Shown here: positions 25,570 through 33,819 of the stretch, piece by piece
How the letters are laid out: each line of letters begins with the position of its first letter
Numbering within the stretch: the stretch's first letter is position 1
Source: Flavobacteria bacterium BBFL7
GTDB lineage: Bacteria > Bacteroidota > Bacteroidia > Flavobacteriales > Flavobacteriaceae
Assembly (NCBI GenBank): GCA_000153385.1
Contig: CH672374.1
Location: forward strand, 62,001-126,000
Direction: 5' to 3'
Length of the DNA: 64,000 nucleotides
Made by a program: the position numbers and the translations under genes
The notes under the pieces: generated by a model
What the model saw: only the letters and a program-made list of their open reading frames with translations
The model's database searches: none
What the model was told of the DNA's origin: nothing

Positions 25570-26229
25570 CTATTTCTTCAACTTCTTATAATATTCATCT
25601 AATACGGTTTTTCTACCTATGGTTTTAGTAATGATATCCTTTTCTAGATCCCAACCACGCGCAGGACTATATTCACGACCGTACCAAATAATCTGAAGAT
25701 GTAAATCATTCCATTTTTCTTCTGGGAATAATCGTTTGGCATCTTTTTCGGTCTGTACAACATTCTTACCATTAGTTAAATTCCAGCGGTACATCAATCG
25801 ATGGATGTGTGTATCTACAGGAAATGCAGGTATGCCAAAGGCTTGCGACAACACCACCGCAGCGGTTTTATGTCCAACAGCAGGCATCGCTTCTAGTTCT
25901 TCATAGGTTTGTGGCACAACACCATCGTGCAAATCGATGATCATATGTGAAAGTCCATGGATACCTTTAGCCTTCATAGGTGATAGACCTACTGGTTTGA
26001 TAATTTCTCTAATTTCATCGATAGACATTCTAATCATGTCATATGGATTATCGGCACGTTCAAAAAGTAGTGGTGTAATTTGATTAACGCGCACGTCCGT
26101 ACTTTGAGCACTCATTAAAACAGCAATCAATAAAGTATAAGGATCTTTATGATCTAGAGGTATGGGAATTTGTGGATAAAATTCTTCCAATTTATTTATG
26201 ATAAAATTTACCTTTTCCTCTTTATTCAT
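25570..26229 (-). CDS. nth: endonuclease III-like DNA glycosylase lacking the Fe-S cluster
   Basis: The 219-residue HhH-GPD glycosylase has the hairpin-helix-hairpin and catalytic lysine in MPAVGHKTAAVV near 117-128 and the catalytic aspartate in PVDTHIHRL near 140, with AQSTD near 43. It should excise oxidised pyrimidines and nick AP sites. The C-terminus (GREYSPARGWDLEKD) lacks the four-cysteine [4Fe-4S] loop of E. coli Nth, and the whole protein has no cysteine. The cluster is therefore absent. The gene is divergent from bcp with a 34-bp gap, so the two promoters must overlap. Confidence 0.92.
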   Translation of the reverse strand: MNKEEKVNFIINKLEEFYPQIPIPLDHKDPYTLLIAVLMSAQSTDVRVNQITPLLFERADNPYDMIRMSIDEIREIIKPVGLSPMKAKGIHGLSHMIIDLHDGVVPQTYEELEAMPAVGHKTAAVVLSQAFGIPAFPVDTHIHRLMYRWNLTNGKNVVQTEKDAKRLFPEEKWNDLHLQIIWYGREYSPARGWDLEKDIITKTIGRKTVLDEYYKKLKK

Positions 26230-26263
26230 TTTTTAAATTTATGCTTTCAACAAAAATACAACT

Positions 26264-26713
26264 ATGACGACATTAAAAGTAGGAGATAAAGCTCCAGATT
26301 TTTCAGTACTTAATCAAGATGGTAATACAGTTTCATTATCTGATTTTAAAGGTAAAAAGTTAGTGTTGTTTTTCTATCCTAAGGCGAGCACACCTGGTTG
26401 CACTGCCGAGGCTTGTAATCTGAGAGATAATGTATTACGCTTTCGCGAAAGCGGATATGAAATATTAGGTGCTAGTGCAGATAGTCCTAAAAGACAATCC
26501 AATTTTAAAAATAAATATGAGCTACCGTATGATCTTCTTTCAGATGAAGATCACACTTTACTAAATGCTTTTCAAGTATGGGGACCTAAGAAGTTTATGG
26601 GGAAAGAATACGATGGTATTCACCGTACTACTTTTGTAATTGATGAAAATGGTATAATTGAGGATGTTATTACTAAAGTTAAAACTAAAGATCACACCGC
26701 GCAAATCTTGTAA
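26264..26713 (+). CDS. bcp: thioredoxin-dependent thiol peroxidase (Bcp/PrxQ)
   Basis: The 149-residue peroxiredoxin of the PrxQ type has KVGDKAPDFSVLNQDG at the start and the peroxidatic cysteine in STPGCTAEACNLRD (Cys46), with the resolving cysteine five residues later. It reduces hydroperoxides using thioredoxin. It ends soon after the conserved HTAQIL, as usual. A palindrome copy within the gene is read as RFRES (LRFRESGYE), directly behind the active-site helix. It is divergent from nth and followed by a terminator. Confidence 0.95.
   Translation: MTTLKVGDKAPDFSVLNQDGNTVSLSDFKGKKLVLFFYPKASTPGCTAEACNLRDNVLRFRESGYEILGASADSPKRQSNFKNKYELPYDLLSDEDHTLLNAFQVWGPKKFMGKEYDGIHRTTFVIDENGIIEDVITKVKTKDHTAQIL
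26438..26453. repeat. 16-bp palindrome, copy 6
   Basis: A perfect copy lies inside bcp and is read in the RFRES frame. Only two coding copies use this frame. Confidence 0.9.
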
Positions 26714-26736
26714 TGTTTCTCAAATATCTGATCAAT

Positions 26737-26766
26737 AAAAAGACCGCTTATAAAGCGGTCTTTTTT
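26737..26766. terminator. bidirectional intrinsic terminator
   Basis: The stem AAAGACCGCTT / AAGCGGTCTTT with A and T runs on either side lies between convergent bcp and the 26791-28245 gene. Confidence 0.9.
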
Positions 26767-26790
26767 ATACTTATAATATGCTGTTATCTA

Positions 26791-28245
26791 TCAAGAAGTA
26801 CCTATCATATCTGTAGTATTACAACCAAACAGATTTTGTTCATCAATAAGGTCTGCAATTCCAGGTGGTAACATTTCCCTCCAGCCATCTTCACCTGCGG
26901 CGATCATGCGCAATACTTCTCTAGAGAAAATATGCATCACTTCTTTATTATAATCTTCGATATCAATTACACGACCGTTGTATTTAAAGAATTTATATAA
27001 TTCTTTCATACGTGGATGTACTTTAATATTATCACTTGTAGTTAATTCTCCAGTTTCAGAATCAATCATAGGATATAGATAAACTCTTAAATCTTTAAAG
27101 AAAAGTTTACCAAAAGCTTCTAAAATACCACCGCTGAGATGTGTGTAGTATTTAGTGTCAAATATATCGACTAAGTTATTGACACCCATAACTAGTCCTA
27201 TACGCTCTTTGGTATAGTTGTTAAAGTATTCAACCAGTCTGTAGTATTCTTTAAAATTAGAAATCATTACTGTCTGTCCTAATGAACATAACAATTCTGC
27301 ACGATGCATGAAATCTTCTTCATCAATTTCTCCTTGAGCTTTAAGGTTAGATAAGGTTATCTCAAAAATGGTTTCTAGCTTATCTTCTTTAACCTTTCCA
27401 GATTTAATAAACATAGCCTTTGCAGTTTCATACATATCCATGTTTACTTTAGTAACTGGTCTAAAGCTACCTCTTAATGCGAGGACATTCTTTTTGTAAA
27501 GAATACGTGCACTTAAAATATTTTTTCCGTCTGGTCCAAACATTACGGCTTCTGTCATATCATTACGTAATAACTGTAATGACATCAAACGATTATCCAC
27601 TTGTTTAAAGCGTGGACCATCAAAATTAATCATATCTATTTCAATCTTATCCTTATCGATATGATCATATAGATATTTCAATAATTTTTTAGGTTGATCA
27701 TGTTTATAGAAAGCTCCATAAATTAAATTTACACCTAATATTCCCAAAGTGATTTGTTGCAATCTAGCATCAGTCTCCTTAAAACGTACGTGTAAGATAA
27801 TTTCTGAATACTCCTCTAATGGTGCTGCTTGAAATTTAATTCCTACCCAACCATGACCTTTATATTTTTTTGCAAAATCAATAGTAGCTACTGTATTTGC
27901 ATAAGTAAAAAACATCTTTTCGGGATGTTTATCACGGGCGATACGTTCTTCAATAAGGTCAGATTCGTGTTGTAGCATGCGTTTCAGACGCGCTTCAGTC
28001 ACATAGCGACCATCATCTTGAACTCCATAAACGGCATCAGAAAAATCTTTGTCATAAGCACTCATGGCTTTGGCAATGGTTCCAGATGCTCCACCAGCCC
28101 TGAAAAAGTGACGTACCGTTTCTTGTCCAGCACCTATCTCTGCAAATGTACCGTAGATATTACGATTCAAATTAATTCTAAGCGACTTGTTTTTTATTGA
28201 TGGAACTGATTCGAAATCATTATCTCCAGGTAAGGTAACTCCCAT
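26791..28245 (-). CDS. conserved Bacteroidota protein of unknown function (~484 aa)
   Basis: The product starts at ATG 28245 (MGVTLPGDNDFES); the longer frame needs a TTG. It is a soluble protein of 484 residues without signal peptide. Highly conserved-looking stretches are RNIYGTFAEIGAGQETVRHF near 25, FTYANTVATIDFAKKYKGHG near 110 and IGLVMGVNNLVDIF near 350. Automatic annotations often call members of this family 'TonB-dependent receptor' or a nucleotidyltransferase. Neither is supported, because there is no barrel, plug or signal peptide. Function remains unknown, but the strong conservation of the family suggests a housekeeping role. Confidence 0.8.
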   Translation of the reverse strand: MGVTLPGDNDFESVPSIKNKSLRINLNRNIYGTFAEIGAGQETVRHFFRAGGASGTIAKAMSAYDKDFSDAVYGVQDDGRYVTEARLKRMLQHESDLIEERIARDKHPEKMFFTYANTVATIDFAKKYKGHGWVGIKFQAAPLEEYSEIILHVRFKETDARLQQITLGILGVNLIYGAFYKHDQPKKLLKYLYDHIDKDKIEIDMINFDGPRFKQVDNRLMSLQLLRNDMTEAVMFGPDGKNILSARILYKKNVLALRGSFRPVTKVNMDMYETAKAMFIKSGKVKEDKLETIFEITLSNLKAQGEIDEEDFMHRAELLCSLGQTVMISNFKEYYRLVEYFNNYTKERIGLVMGVNNLVDIFDTKYYTHLSGGILEAFGKLFFKDLRVYLYPMIDSETGELTTSDNIKVHPRMKELYKFFKYNGRVIDIEDYNKEVMHIFSREVLRMIAAGEDGWREMLPPGIADLIDEQNLFGCNTTDMIGTS

Positions 28246-28333
28246 TATGGTGTTGTTATATCGTTTACACAAAGGTAGCAAACCACAACGTAGAACAAAA
28301 AAATATAGCTATTTTTAACCTAAAATAGTTTAA

Positions 28334-29095
28334 GTGAAAATCACCATTTTAGGAACAGGAACATCTCAAGGAATTCCTGTGATAGGAAGTGACCATCCCG
28401 TTTGTAGAAGTACTGACTCTCGTGATAAAAGACTAAGAGTAAGTGCGATGATAGAGCATCAAGGTAAACGATTAGTAATAGATTGTGGACCAGACTTTAG
28501 ACAGCAAATGTTACGACATCAAGTAAATCATTTAGACGCTGTTCTTTTTACGCATGAGCACGCAGATCATACTGCTGGATTAGATGATTTGCGCCCTTTC
28601 TTTTTTAGACAAGGTGAGATCAATTGTTATATGACAAAGCGTGTTCACCTTGCCCTACAAGAGCGATTTAGTTATATGTTTGCTACAGTTAATAAATATC
28701 CTGGTGTGGCAGACCTTACCGTGCATGAGTTTGATGATCATGCTTTTAAAGTATCTGGAATTGAAGTAACGCCTGTTCTTGCAGATCATGGATTTATTCC
28801 TGTACATGGATTTAGAGTTCTTAATTTTGCATACATGACTGATGTAAAGACCATCAATGCAACAGAAAAGCATAAACTTAAAAATCTAGATGTTCTAGTT
28901 TTAAATATGTTACGTGAACAGGAACATAAAACACACCTTAATCTCGACGAAGCTCTTGATTTAGTAAGGGAATTACAACCTAAACGTACTTACTTTACAC
29001 ACATAAGCCATCATCTAGGATTCCATGAAGAGGTAGAGAAAAATTTACCCGAAGGAGTCTATTTAGCCTACGATAATTTAGAAATTAATTTATAA
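28334..29095 (+). CDS. MBL-fold metallo-hydrolase (PhnP-like)
   Basis: The 253-residue metallo-beta-lactamase-fold protein starts with GTG at 28334, giving KITILGTGTSQGIPVIG, the usual beginning; no ATG fits. Metal ligands are visible in THEHADHTAGLDDLRP (HxHxDH) near 75, ADHG near 150 and THISHHLG near 222. The family includes PhnP cyclic phosphodiesterase and is close to RNase Z-like and lipoate-related MBL proteins. Substrate is not known. The next gene starts two bases after the stop, so they are cotranscribed. Confidence 0.88.
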   Translation: MKITILGTGTSQGIPVIGSDHPVCRSTDSRDKRLRVSAMIEHQGKRLVIDCGPDFRQQMLRHQVNHLDAVLFTHEHADHTAGLDDLRPFFFRQGEINCYMTKRVHLALQERFSYMFATVNKYPGVADLTVHEFDDHAFKVSGIEVTPVLADHGFIPVHGFRVLNFAYMTDVKTINATEKHKLKNLDVLVLNMLREQEHKTHLNLDEALDLVRELQPKRTYFTHISHHLGFHEEVEKNLPEGVYLAYDNLEINL

Positions 29096-29096
29096 C

Positions 29097-29597
29097 ATGA
29101 AACGTAACCTTTATTTATACCTATTTATTTTTGCCTCTTTAATAGCTTTAATCCTATATGTAAATGGTAGAAATATACAAGAGTCTCAAGATAAAGCGTA
29201 TAGAACTTTAGAGAAAAAGTTAGAAGCTACTCAAAAACAACTTAATGATGTACAAGCCTCAACAGCTGACGCAGCGATTTTTTCATTAGATAATAATGAA
29301 GAGGCGTATAATTACTTTGAGTCATCTGGTCTAGATCGCAATAAAATAGAGTCTGTTTTACAAGACTACCTATTAGAACAAAATCTTAAAGATGGTGGAA
29401 ATCCATTAGTTGATTACATAGGAGAAGGACGTGGCTATCAAATCAATGATATACAAGTTTTAAATCACAAATGGTTGATTGCTAACTTCACAGATAACAC
29501 TAATTGGGGAGAAGTATTAATACAATATAACTTTGACAAGGATAATAATCTATCAATGCAAACTTTAAAGTCAGTATTGTATAATAAGTATCGTTAA
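29097..29597 (+). CDS. membrane-anchored protein of unknown function
   Basis: The 166-residue protein has one N-terminal membrane helix (LYLYLFIFASLIALILYVNG), then a coiled-coil segment (SQDKAYRTLEKKLEATQKQLNDVQ), then a soluble C-terminal domain containing LVDYIGEGRGYQINDIQVLNHKW and IQYNFDKD. The bulk is probably periplasmic. I do not recognise the family. It begins two bases after the MBL-fold gene and ends immediately before the convergent esterase gene with no intergenic DNA, so mRNA 3' ends must overlap. Confidence 0.78.
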   Translation: MKRNLYLYLFIFASLIALILYVNGRNIQESQDKAYRTLEKKLEATQKQLNDVQASTADAAIFSLDNNEEAYNYFESSGLDRNKIESVLQDYLLEQNLKDGGNPLVDYIGEGRGYQINDIQVLNHKWLIANFTDNTNWGEVLIQYNFDKDNNLSMQTLKSVLYNKYR

Positions 29598-30269
29598 TTA
29601 AAGATCACGTTCTAACCAATCTTTCATATCATAAAAATTATCCCTAGCCACACCATGACCTATTGGATAATCTTTAAAGACGTGGTCTACATTTAATTTA
29701 TTTAGAAATTCCGGAGCTTGTTTTGCCCATGCATAAGGTACAACCTGATCTACAGTTCCATGAGAGATGAAATAGGATGGTTGATTCTCGCTTTCGCGAA
29801 AGCGAGCCGCAAGAGCTTCAGGCTTTTCAATCATTTCTTCATTTAAATAACCACTCATACACACTACTTTATCAAAAAGAGAAGGATAGGAAAGGGACAA
29901 CCCATAAGAGAGAATTGCACCTTGACTAAAGCCTAAAATATTAATCTTTTCCTTTGCTATAGGGTAGTGCGCTTTTAATTCAGTAATGAATTGTAGCAAT
30001 AAGCCCATACTTTCTTTTGCTTGATTTACATCACTAAACTTTCCACCAGTTGCATCAAAATTGATCGCATACCAAGCGGCACCTTGAGGTACCATATCAT
30101 ACGGTGCTCTAGCACATACGATAAAGAAGTCTTGAGAAATCTCTGGAGTAAAAGAAAATAAATCTTCTTCATTACTGCCATATCCATGCAGTAGTAGAAG
30201 TAGAGGTGCGTTTTCTTTATTTGCAGGTCTTATGACGTGCTTAAGGGATAAGTCTGTAATAGTTTTCAT
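29598..30269 (-). CDS. phospholipase/carboxylesterase family alpha/beta hydrolase
   Basis: The 223-residue esterase starts at ATG 30269, sharing one base with the upstream stop (TAATG), which implies translational coupling. The family is marked by LLLLHGYGSNEEDLF near 22 (oxyanion region), the nucleophile elbow GFSQGAILS near 113, an aspartate in SHGTVDQVVPY near 165 and the histidine in PIGHGVA near 202. The protein resembles YpfH- and carboxylesterase 2-type enzymes acting on short esters or lysophospholipids. A palindrome copy within it is read as RFRES (AARFRESENQ). It is the last gene of a four-gene operon. Confidence 0.9.
   Translation of the reverse strand: MKTITDLSLKHVIRPANKENAPLLLLLHGYGSNEEDLFSFTPEISQDFFIVCARAPYDMVPQGAAWYAINFDATGGKFSDVNQAKESMGLLLQFITELKAHYPIAKEKINILGFSQGAILSYGLSLSYPSLFDKVVCMSGYLNEEMIEKPEALAARFRESENQPSYFISHGTVDQVVPYAWAKQAPEFLNKLNVDHVFKDYPIGHGVARDNFYDMKDWLERDL
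29789..29804. repeat. 16-bp palindrome, copy 7
   Basis: A perfect copy lies inside the esterase gene and is read as RFRES on the - strand. Confidence 0.9.
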
Positions 30270-30625
30270 TACTTGATAAAATTGAACCATTTCTGGAATA
30301 AGGGACCTACAATAGGTAAGGCGTCTGTTTGATTTCTTATAGCACTTACAAGTCCTAAAAGTGCTAAAAGAACAAAAAAGCATATCATTAATAAAGGGAT
30401 AATCCCAGTAGGTATAGCACTAGCAAATACACTGGCGACAACTACCGCAGCAATAATACCAAACATTTGCCTGAGGTGAAATGTAGCAAACGGTTGGTTT
30501 TTACCATTGTTTAATATTATGGCTACACCAAAAATGGCAATACAAACTATTAAATGAAAAAATAAAAATAGGGCACTAGCATAGGCTATTATAGCTATGG
30601 ACTTACCAGCTGGTTCTTTATCCAT
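30269..30625 (-). CDS. DUF4870 domain membrane protein
   Basis: The 118-residue protein has three or four membrane segments: SIAIIAYASALFLFFHLIVC, then IFGVAIILN, then MFGIIAAVVVASVFASAIPTGIIPLL and FFVLLALLGLVSAI. FATFHLRQM between helices 2 and 3 is typical of DUF4870. The start overlaps the end of the dihydroorotase-like gene by 8 bp, and the stop overlaps the esterase start by one base. Function of the family is unknown. Coupling on both sides suggests a fixed stoichiometry within the operon. Confidence 0.85.
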   Translation of the reverse strand: MDKEPAGKSIAIIAYASALFLFFHLIVCIAIFGVAIILNNGKNQPFATFHLRQMFGIIAAVVVASVFASAIPTGIIPLLMICFFVLLALLGLVSAIRNQTDALPIVGPLFQKWFNFIK

Positions 30626-31868
30626 TCCAAACTGTTTTTTTGTTATTGATGATACCTAGTGCTTTACCCTTTAATTTCTTTCCTAATAAGGCACTATTCT
30701 TAGATGATGAATGAACATCATTTTTCATAAAAGTGTATTTCTCTGTTGGTATAAAAAGGCTCAAGTTAGCCGTTTCGTCTATTTTAATCTTTGGCTTTGG
30801 CAATCCAAATACTTGGTAACCACTGGTGAGTACCTCAATAGCCTTTTCAGTATCTAATAGAGATTGTAAAATTCCATAAGCACTTTCTAGTCCGGTACTA
30901 CCATAACTTGCCTGATCAAATTCAACTGCTTTATGTTCAATATTAAGTGGTATATGATCTGATGTAACGGTATCGATGACGCCATTTTTAAGTCCATTAA
31001 TTAAGGCACCTTTTTGCTTCTCATCACGCAATGGTGGTTCTAATTTAAAATGGGTATTGAAGTCTGATAAATCATTGGTGTCTAGAAACAAATGATTTGT
31101 AGATACACTACAAGAGATATTTGAATATTTCTTTTTAGCTTCTTTAATTAACTGTACGCTAGCCGCAGTGGTTATGGTTGGGATGTGTAACCTTGCACCT
31201 GTATAGGCCGCTACTTGAATATCACGTGCGATTTGAACTTCTTCGGCTATGGCAGGCATAGTTTTAATGCCTAGATGAATGGTCGTTTCATCTTCATTTA
31301 CCATTCCACTACCTGCTAGATGGTTGTCTTGTGGATACGATTGAATGATACCACCAAAAGACTTTACATACTGTAAACCTACTTTAAGTAAGTTTGTGTT
31401 TTGTATAGATTTTTTAAAATCATAAAAGGAAACAGCACCAGCTTTTTGCATATCATACAATTCTGCTAGATGTTGTCCATTTTGTTGTAGGGTAAAGTTG
31501 CCAACTGGCAGGACTGTTACCGCATTTCCTTCGGTTTTACTTTTTAAATAATTAATACCTGATTCATCCTGTGGATTAGGTTGATTATTTGGATTTAACA
31601 TGATAGTGGTGAAGCCACTTTTTGCTGCCGTTTCTAATCCATTTTTTAACGTTTGTCTTTCTTCAAAACCAGGTTCTCCAAAACTTACACTACTATCAAA
31701 CCAGCCTATAGAAACATGTAAGTCTTCTTTCTCTATAATCCTGGCATCTGGCTGTTCAATACTAGTCGTTATTTTAGAGATCTTTCCATTTTTTATGAGA
31801 ATATCTCTTTTTTTAAGATGTAGCTCGTTGCTAGCATCAACGATAGTAACGTTTTTTAATAAAATCAT
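30618..31868 (-). CDS. dihydroorotase-like protein, metal-binding HxH lost (probable non-catalytic paralogue)
   Basis: The 416-residue amidohydrolase-fold protein is of the PyrC/AllB type (MILLKNVTIVDASNELHLKKRDI; TTIMLNPNNQPNP near 98; TSDHIPLN near 304). Active dihydroorotases have DxHxHxREP at the end of strand 1. Here the place reads GWFDSSVSFGEPGFE, with both histidines replaced by serines, and the later DHAPH motif reads DHIPL. It can hardly hold the binuclear zinc site. It may be a structural partner like the non-catalytic PyrC of some bacteria, which supports aspartate transcarbamoylase (inference). The start overlaps the BatA-like gene by 4 bp, and the 3' end overlaps the DUF4870 gene. 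Confidence 0.85.
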   Translation of the reverse strand: MILLKNVTIVDASNELHLKKRDILIKNGKISKITTSIEQPDARIIEKEDLHVSIGWFDSSVSFGEPGFEERQTLKNGLETAAKSGFTTIMLNPNNQPNPQDESGINYLKSKTEGNAVTVLPVGNFTLQQNGQHLAELYDMQKAGAVSFYDFKKSIQNTNLLKVGLQYVKSFGGIIQSYPQDNHLAGSGMVNEDETTIHLGIKTMPAIAEEVQIARDIQVAAYTGARLHIPTITTAASVQLIKEAKKKYSNISCSVSTNHLFLDTNDLSDFNTHFKLEPPLRDEKQKGALINGLKNGVIDTVTSDHIPLNIEHKAVEFDQASYGSTGLESAYGILQSLLDTEKAIEVLTSGYQVFGLPKPKIKIDETANLSLFIPTEKYTFMKNDVHSSSKNSALLGKKLKGKALGIINNKKTVWNG

Positions 31869-33769
31869 TTCAGAAACTTTAATATCAATAATTCACAAAT
31901 CAGAAAGAATAAAGCACCTATTACAAAGTATTTCCATAGACTCAATATTCCATCTTCTTCATTTAGTTTATAAACTAAATCTTCTACTGAATAAGCGATG
32001 TTATTATTACCCAATTCTGTAGCAGTAAAATAATTGGATTTATTCTCTTCACGGCTATGATTGAAACTGAGTGTTGTGATAGACTCCTCATCATTCAACA
32101 CCTTATAATTTCCTGCTTTAGATAATTCATCTTTTACTTCTAACAACACATGAGATTCAAAGGCGCGTTGTTTAGGAATGAATGAATTTCTCTGGCTTCT
32201 TAATTCTAATATTTCATCACTAACCATTGTTTCAGTAACAGCGATAGAGTTTTCTTCACCTATCTGGTAATATAGTTGTTGAACAGGTAGGCTCTTTCGG
32301 CCCATATTATATAATACCGGAACTATTAAAGGTGAATTTTTAAAATTAGAATTTTGATCATTGAGTGGTGCTGTAAAGCTGTAAACATTACCTTTTTGAA
32401 ATAGAAAACTACTGCCATCTTCAAACTTTAAAATGGGATTTAAAGCATTTATTAAATTTGTAGTAGCATTAACTTTAGGGTATTGAAAATTAGTGATTTG
32501 TTTATTGAATACGCCTTTTAATAATGGGTGATTGAAATTAATTGAAGTAATACGTTTCTCTAGTTCAGAAATATCTTCAGCACTAGTAACATTATTAATA
32601 GAACTATAACCTGACTGGTCTAATGCAGGTATAACCACCAGATAGCCTCCATTTCTTAAATATGAATTCAGCTCTTGTGCTAGGTTAATGGATACATTTG
32701 CTAATTCATTAAGAATGATTAAATTTTGTTCTTTAAGAAGGTTGTAATTGAGATCTCTTGCTTTGATTGCTGTAAAATCAAATTCATCATTAGTATAAAT
32801 TCTTTTTAAAAAGTCACCGTTAACCTCATTTATAGCTAGTACTTTAATTTTTCGATCTGTATTTGTACTTATAAATAATTGGTTATCAAATGTGAGACTA
32901 TTATCATCTAAAAAAATACGGCCTTGTAGCGGTTGACTGGTTTCAAAGTTAAATATTGCGGTATCCTGTAAGTTAGCAAGGTCGACACTAGTTTTAGCTA
33001 CTAGTATACCGTTGTTTTCTAAGCTTAAAGTTACTGGATTTTCAATTGCATTCTCAGTAGATGCCGTGACACTTATATCTATAGAATTAGTTTCTCTTCT
33101 GCTTATAAAAGCCGTATCGATAGTTATATTATTAGACTTTTCAGCTTCAAGAAAAACTAGTTCTCTTTTAAGATCTAATAAGGTATCTGGAAATGTCTCA
33201 CTCGTTTTTTGAAAATCAGAAATAATGATTAATTCATTTCTCTTGTTTTTGTCATTGAGTAGAGCTTTTGCTTTAAGCTGTATTTGCTCATAGTTTAAAG
33301 AATTAGATTGGTAATCTGAATTCAATAAGTCATTTGCTATTTCCTTTTTAGTAGTATTAAGGTATGTGTTATCGTTTGTAAAAAGGGTGAATTTTTGATC
33401 GTTCGGTAATCGTTCTAGTAAGTCTGTAACAGCAGTCTTAAAAAGCTCTCCTTTAGGGCCGCTAGATTGCATTGAAAATGAGTTATCTAAATATATTGCC
33501 GTTTCTTTATCTTGGTTAGCTACATCACTTCCAGGAATAAATGGTTGGGCAAACGCTAAGACTATACAAGCAATCGCAAACAGACGTGCTAGTAAAGTCA
33601 ACCATTTTTTGAGTTGTCTACTTTTACGTGTTTGAGTAATAAGAGGTTTTAAAAAAGCAACATTTGTAAAAGGCACTTTAGTAAAACGCCTTAACTGAAA
33701 TAAATGAACAATAATAGGGACAATCAGAAAAAGGAGTCCGTATAGTATTGAAGGGTTTTTAAATATCAT
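31865..33769 (-). CDS. BatA-domain / von Willebrand factor A membrane protein
   Basis: The 634-residue inner-membrane protein has a BatA N-terminal domain with two helices (SILYGLLFLIVPIIVHLFQLRRF and LLARLFAIACIVLAFAQPFIPG) separated by the conserved FTNVAFLKPL...QTRKSRQLKKWLTL. A vWA-like domain follows, with a MIDAS motif LDNSFSMQSS near 92, then a large periplasmic region, and it closes with a C-terminal helix (FVIGALFFLICELLILKFLK). It is the first gene of a coupled operon with dihydroorotase-like, DUF4870 and esterase genes. BatA-type proteins were linked to aerotolerance; the role here is not known. Confidence 0.88.
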   Translation of the reverse strand: MIFKNPSILYGLLFLIVPIIVHLFQLRRFTKVPFTNVAFLKPLITQTRKSRQLKKWLTLLARLFAIACIVLAFAQPFIPGSDVANQDKETAIYLDNSFSMQSSGPKGELFKTAVTDLLERLPNDQKFTLFTNDNTYLNTTKKEIANDLLNSDYQSNSLNYEQIQLKAKALLNDKNKRNELIIISDFQKTSETFPDTLLDLKRELVFLEAEKSNNITIDTAFISRRETNSIDISVTASTENAIENPVTLSLENNGILVAKTSVDLANLQDTAIFNFETSQPLQGRIFLDDNSLTFDNQLFISTNTDRKIKVLAINEVNGDFLKRIYTNDEFDFTAIKARDLNYNLLKEQNLIILNELANVSINLAQELNSYLRNGGYLVVIPALDQSGYSSINNVTSAEDISELEKRITSINFNHPLLKGVFNKQITNFQYPKVNATTNLINALNPILKFEDGSSFLFQKGNVYSFTAPLNDQNSNFKNSPLIVPVLYNMGRKSLPVQQLYYQIGEENSIAVTETMVSDEILELRSQRNSFIPKQRAFESHVLLEVKDELSKAGNYKVLNDEESITTLSFNHSREENKSNYFTATELGNNNIAYSVEDLVYKLNEEDGILSLWKYFVIGALFFLICELLILKFLK

Positions 33770-33819
33770 TTAAATCTAGGATTAGTCAAAGATAATATCT
33801 TATCTCAGATTCACCTACT

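Noticed and set aside
26791-28245. TonB-dependent receptor
   Set aside because: No signal peptide, plug or barrel strands.
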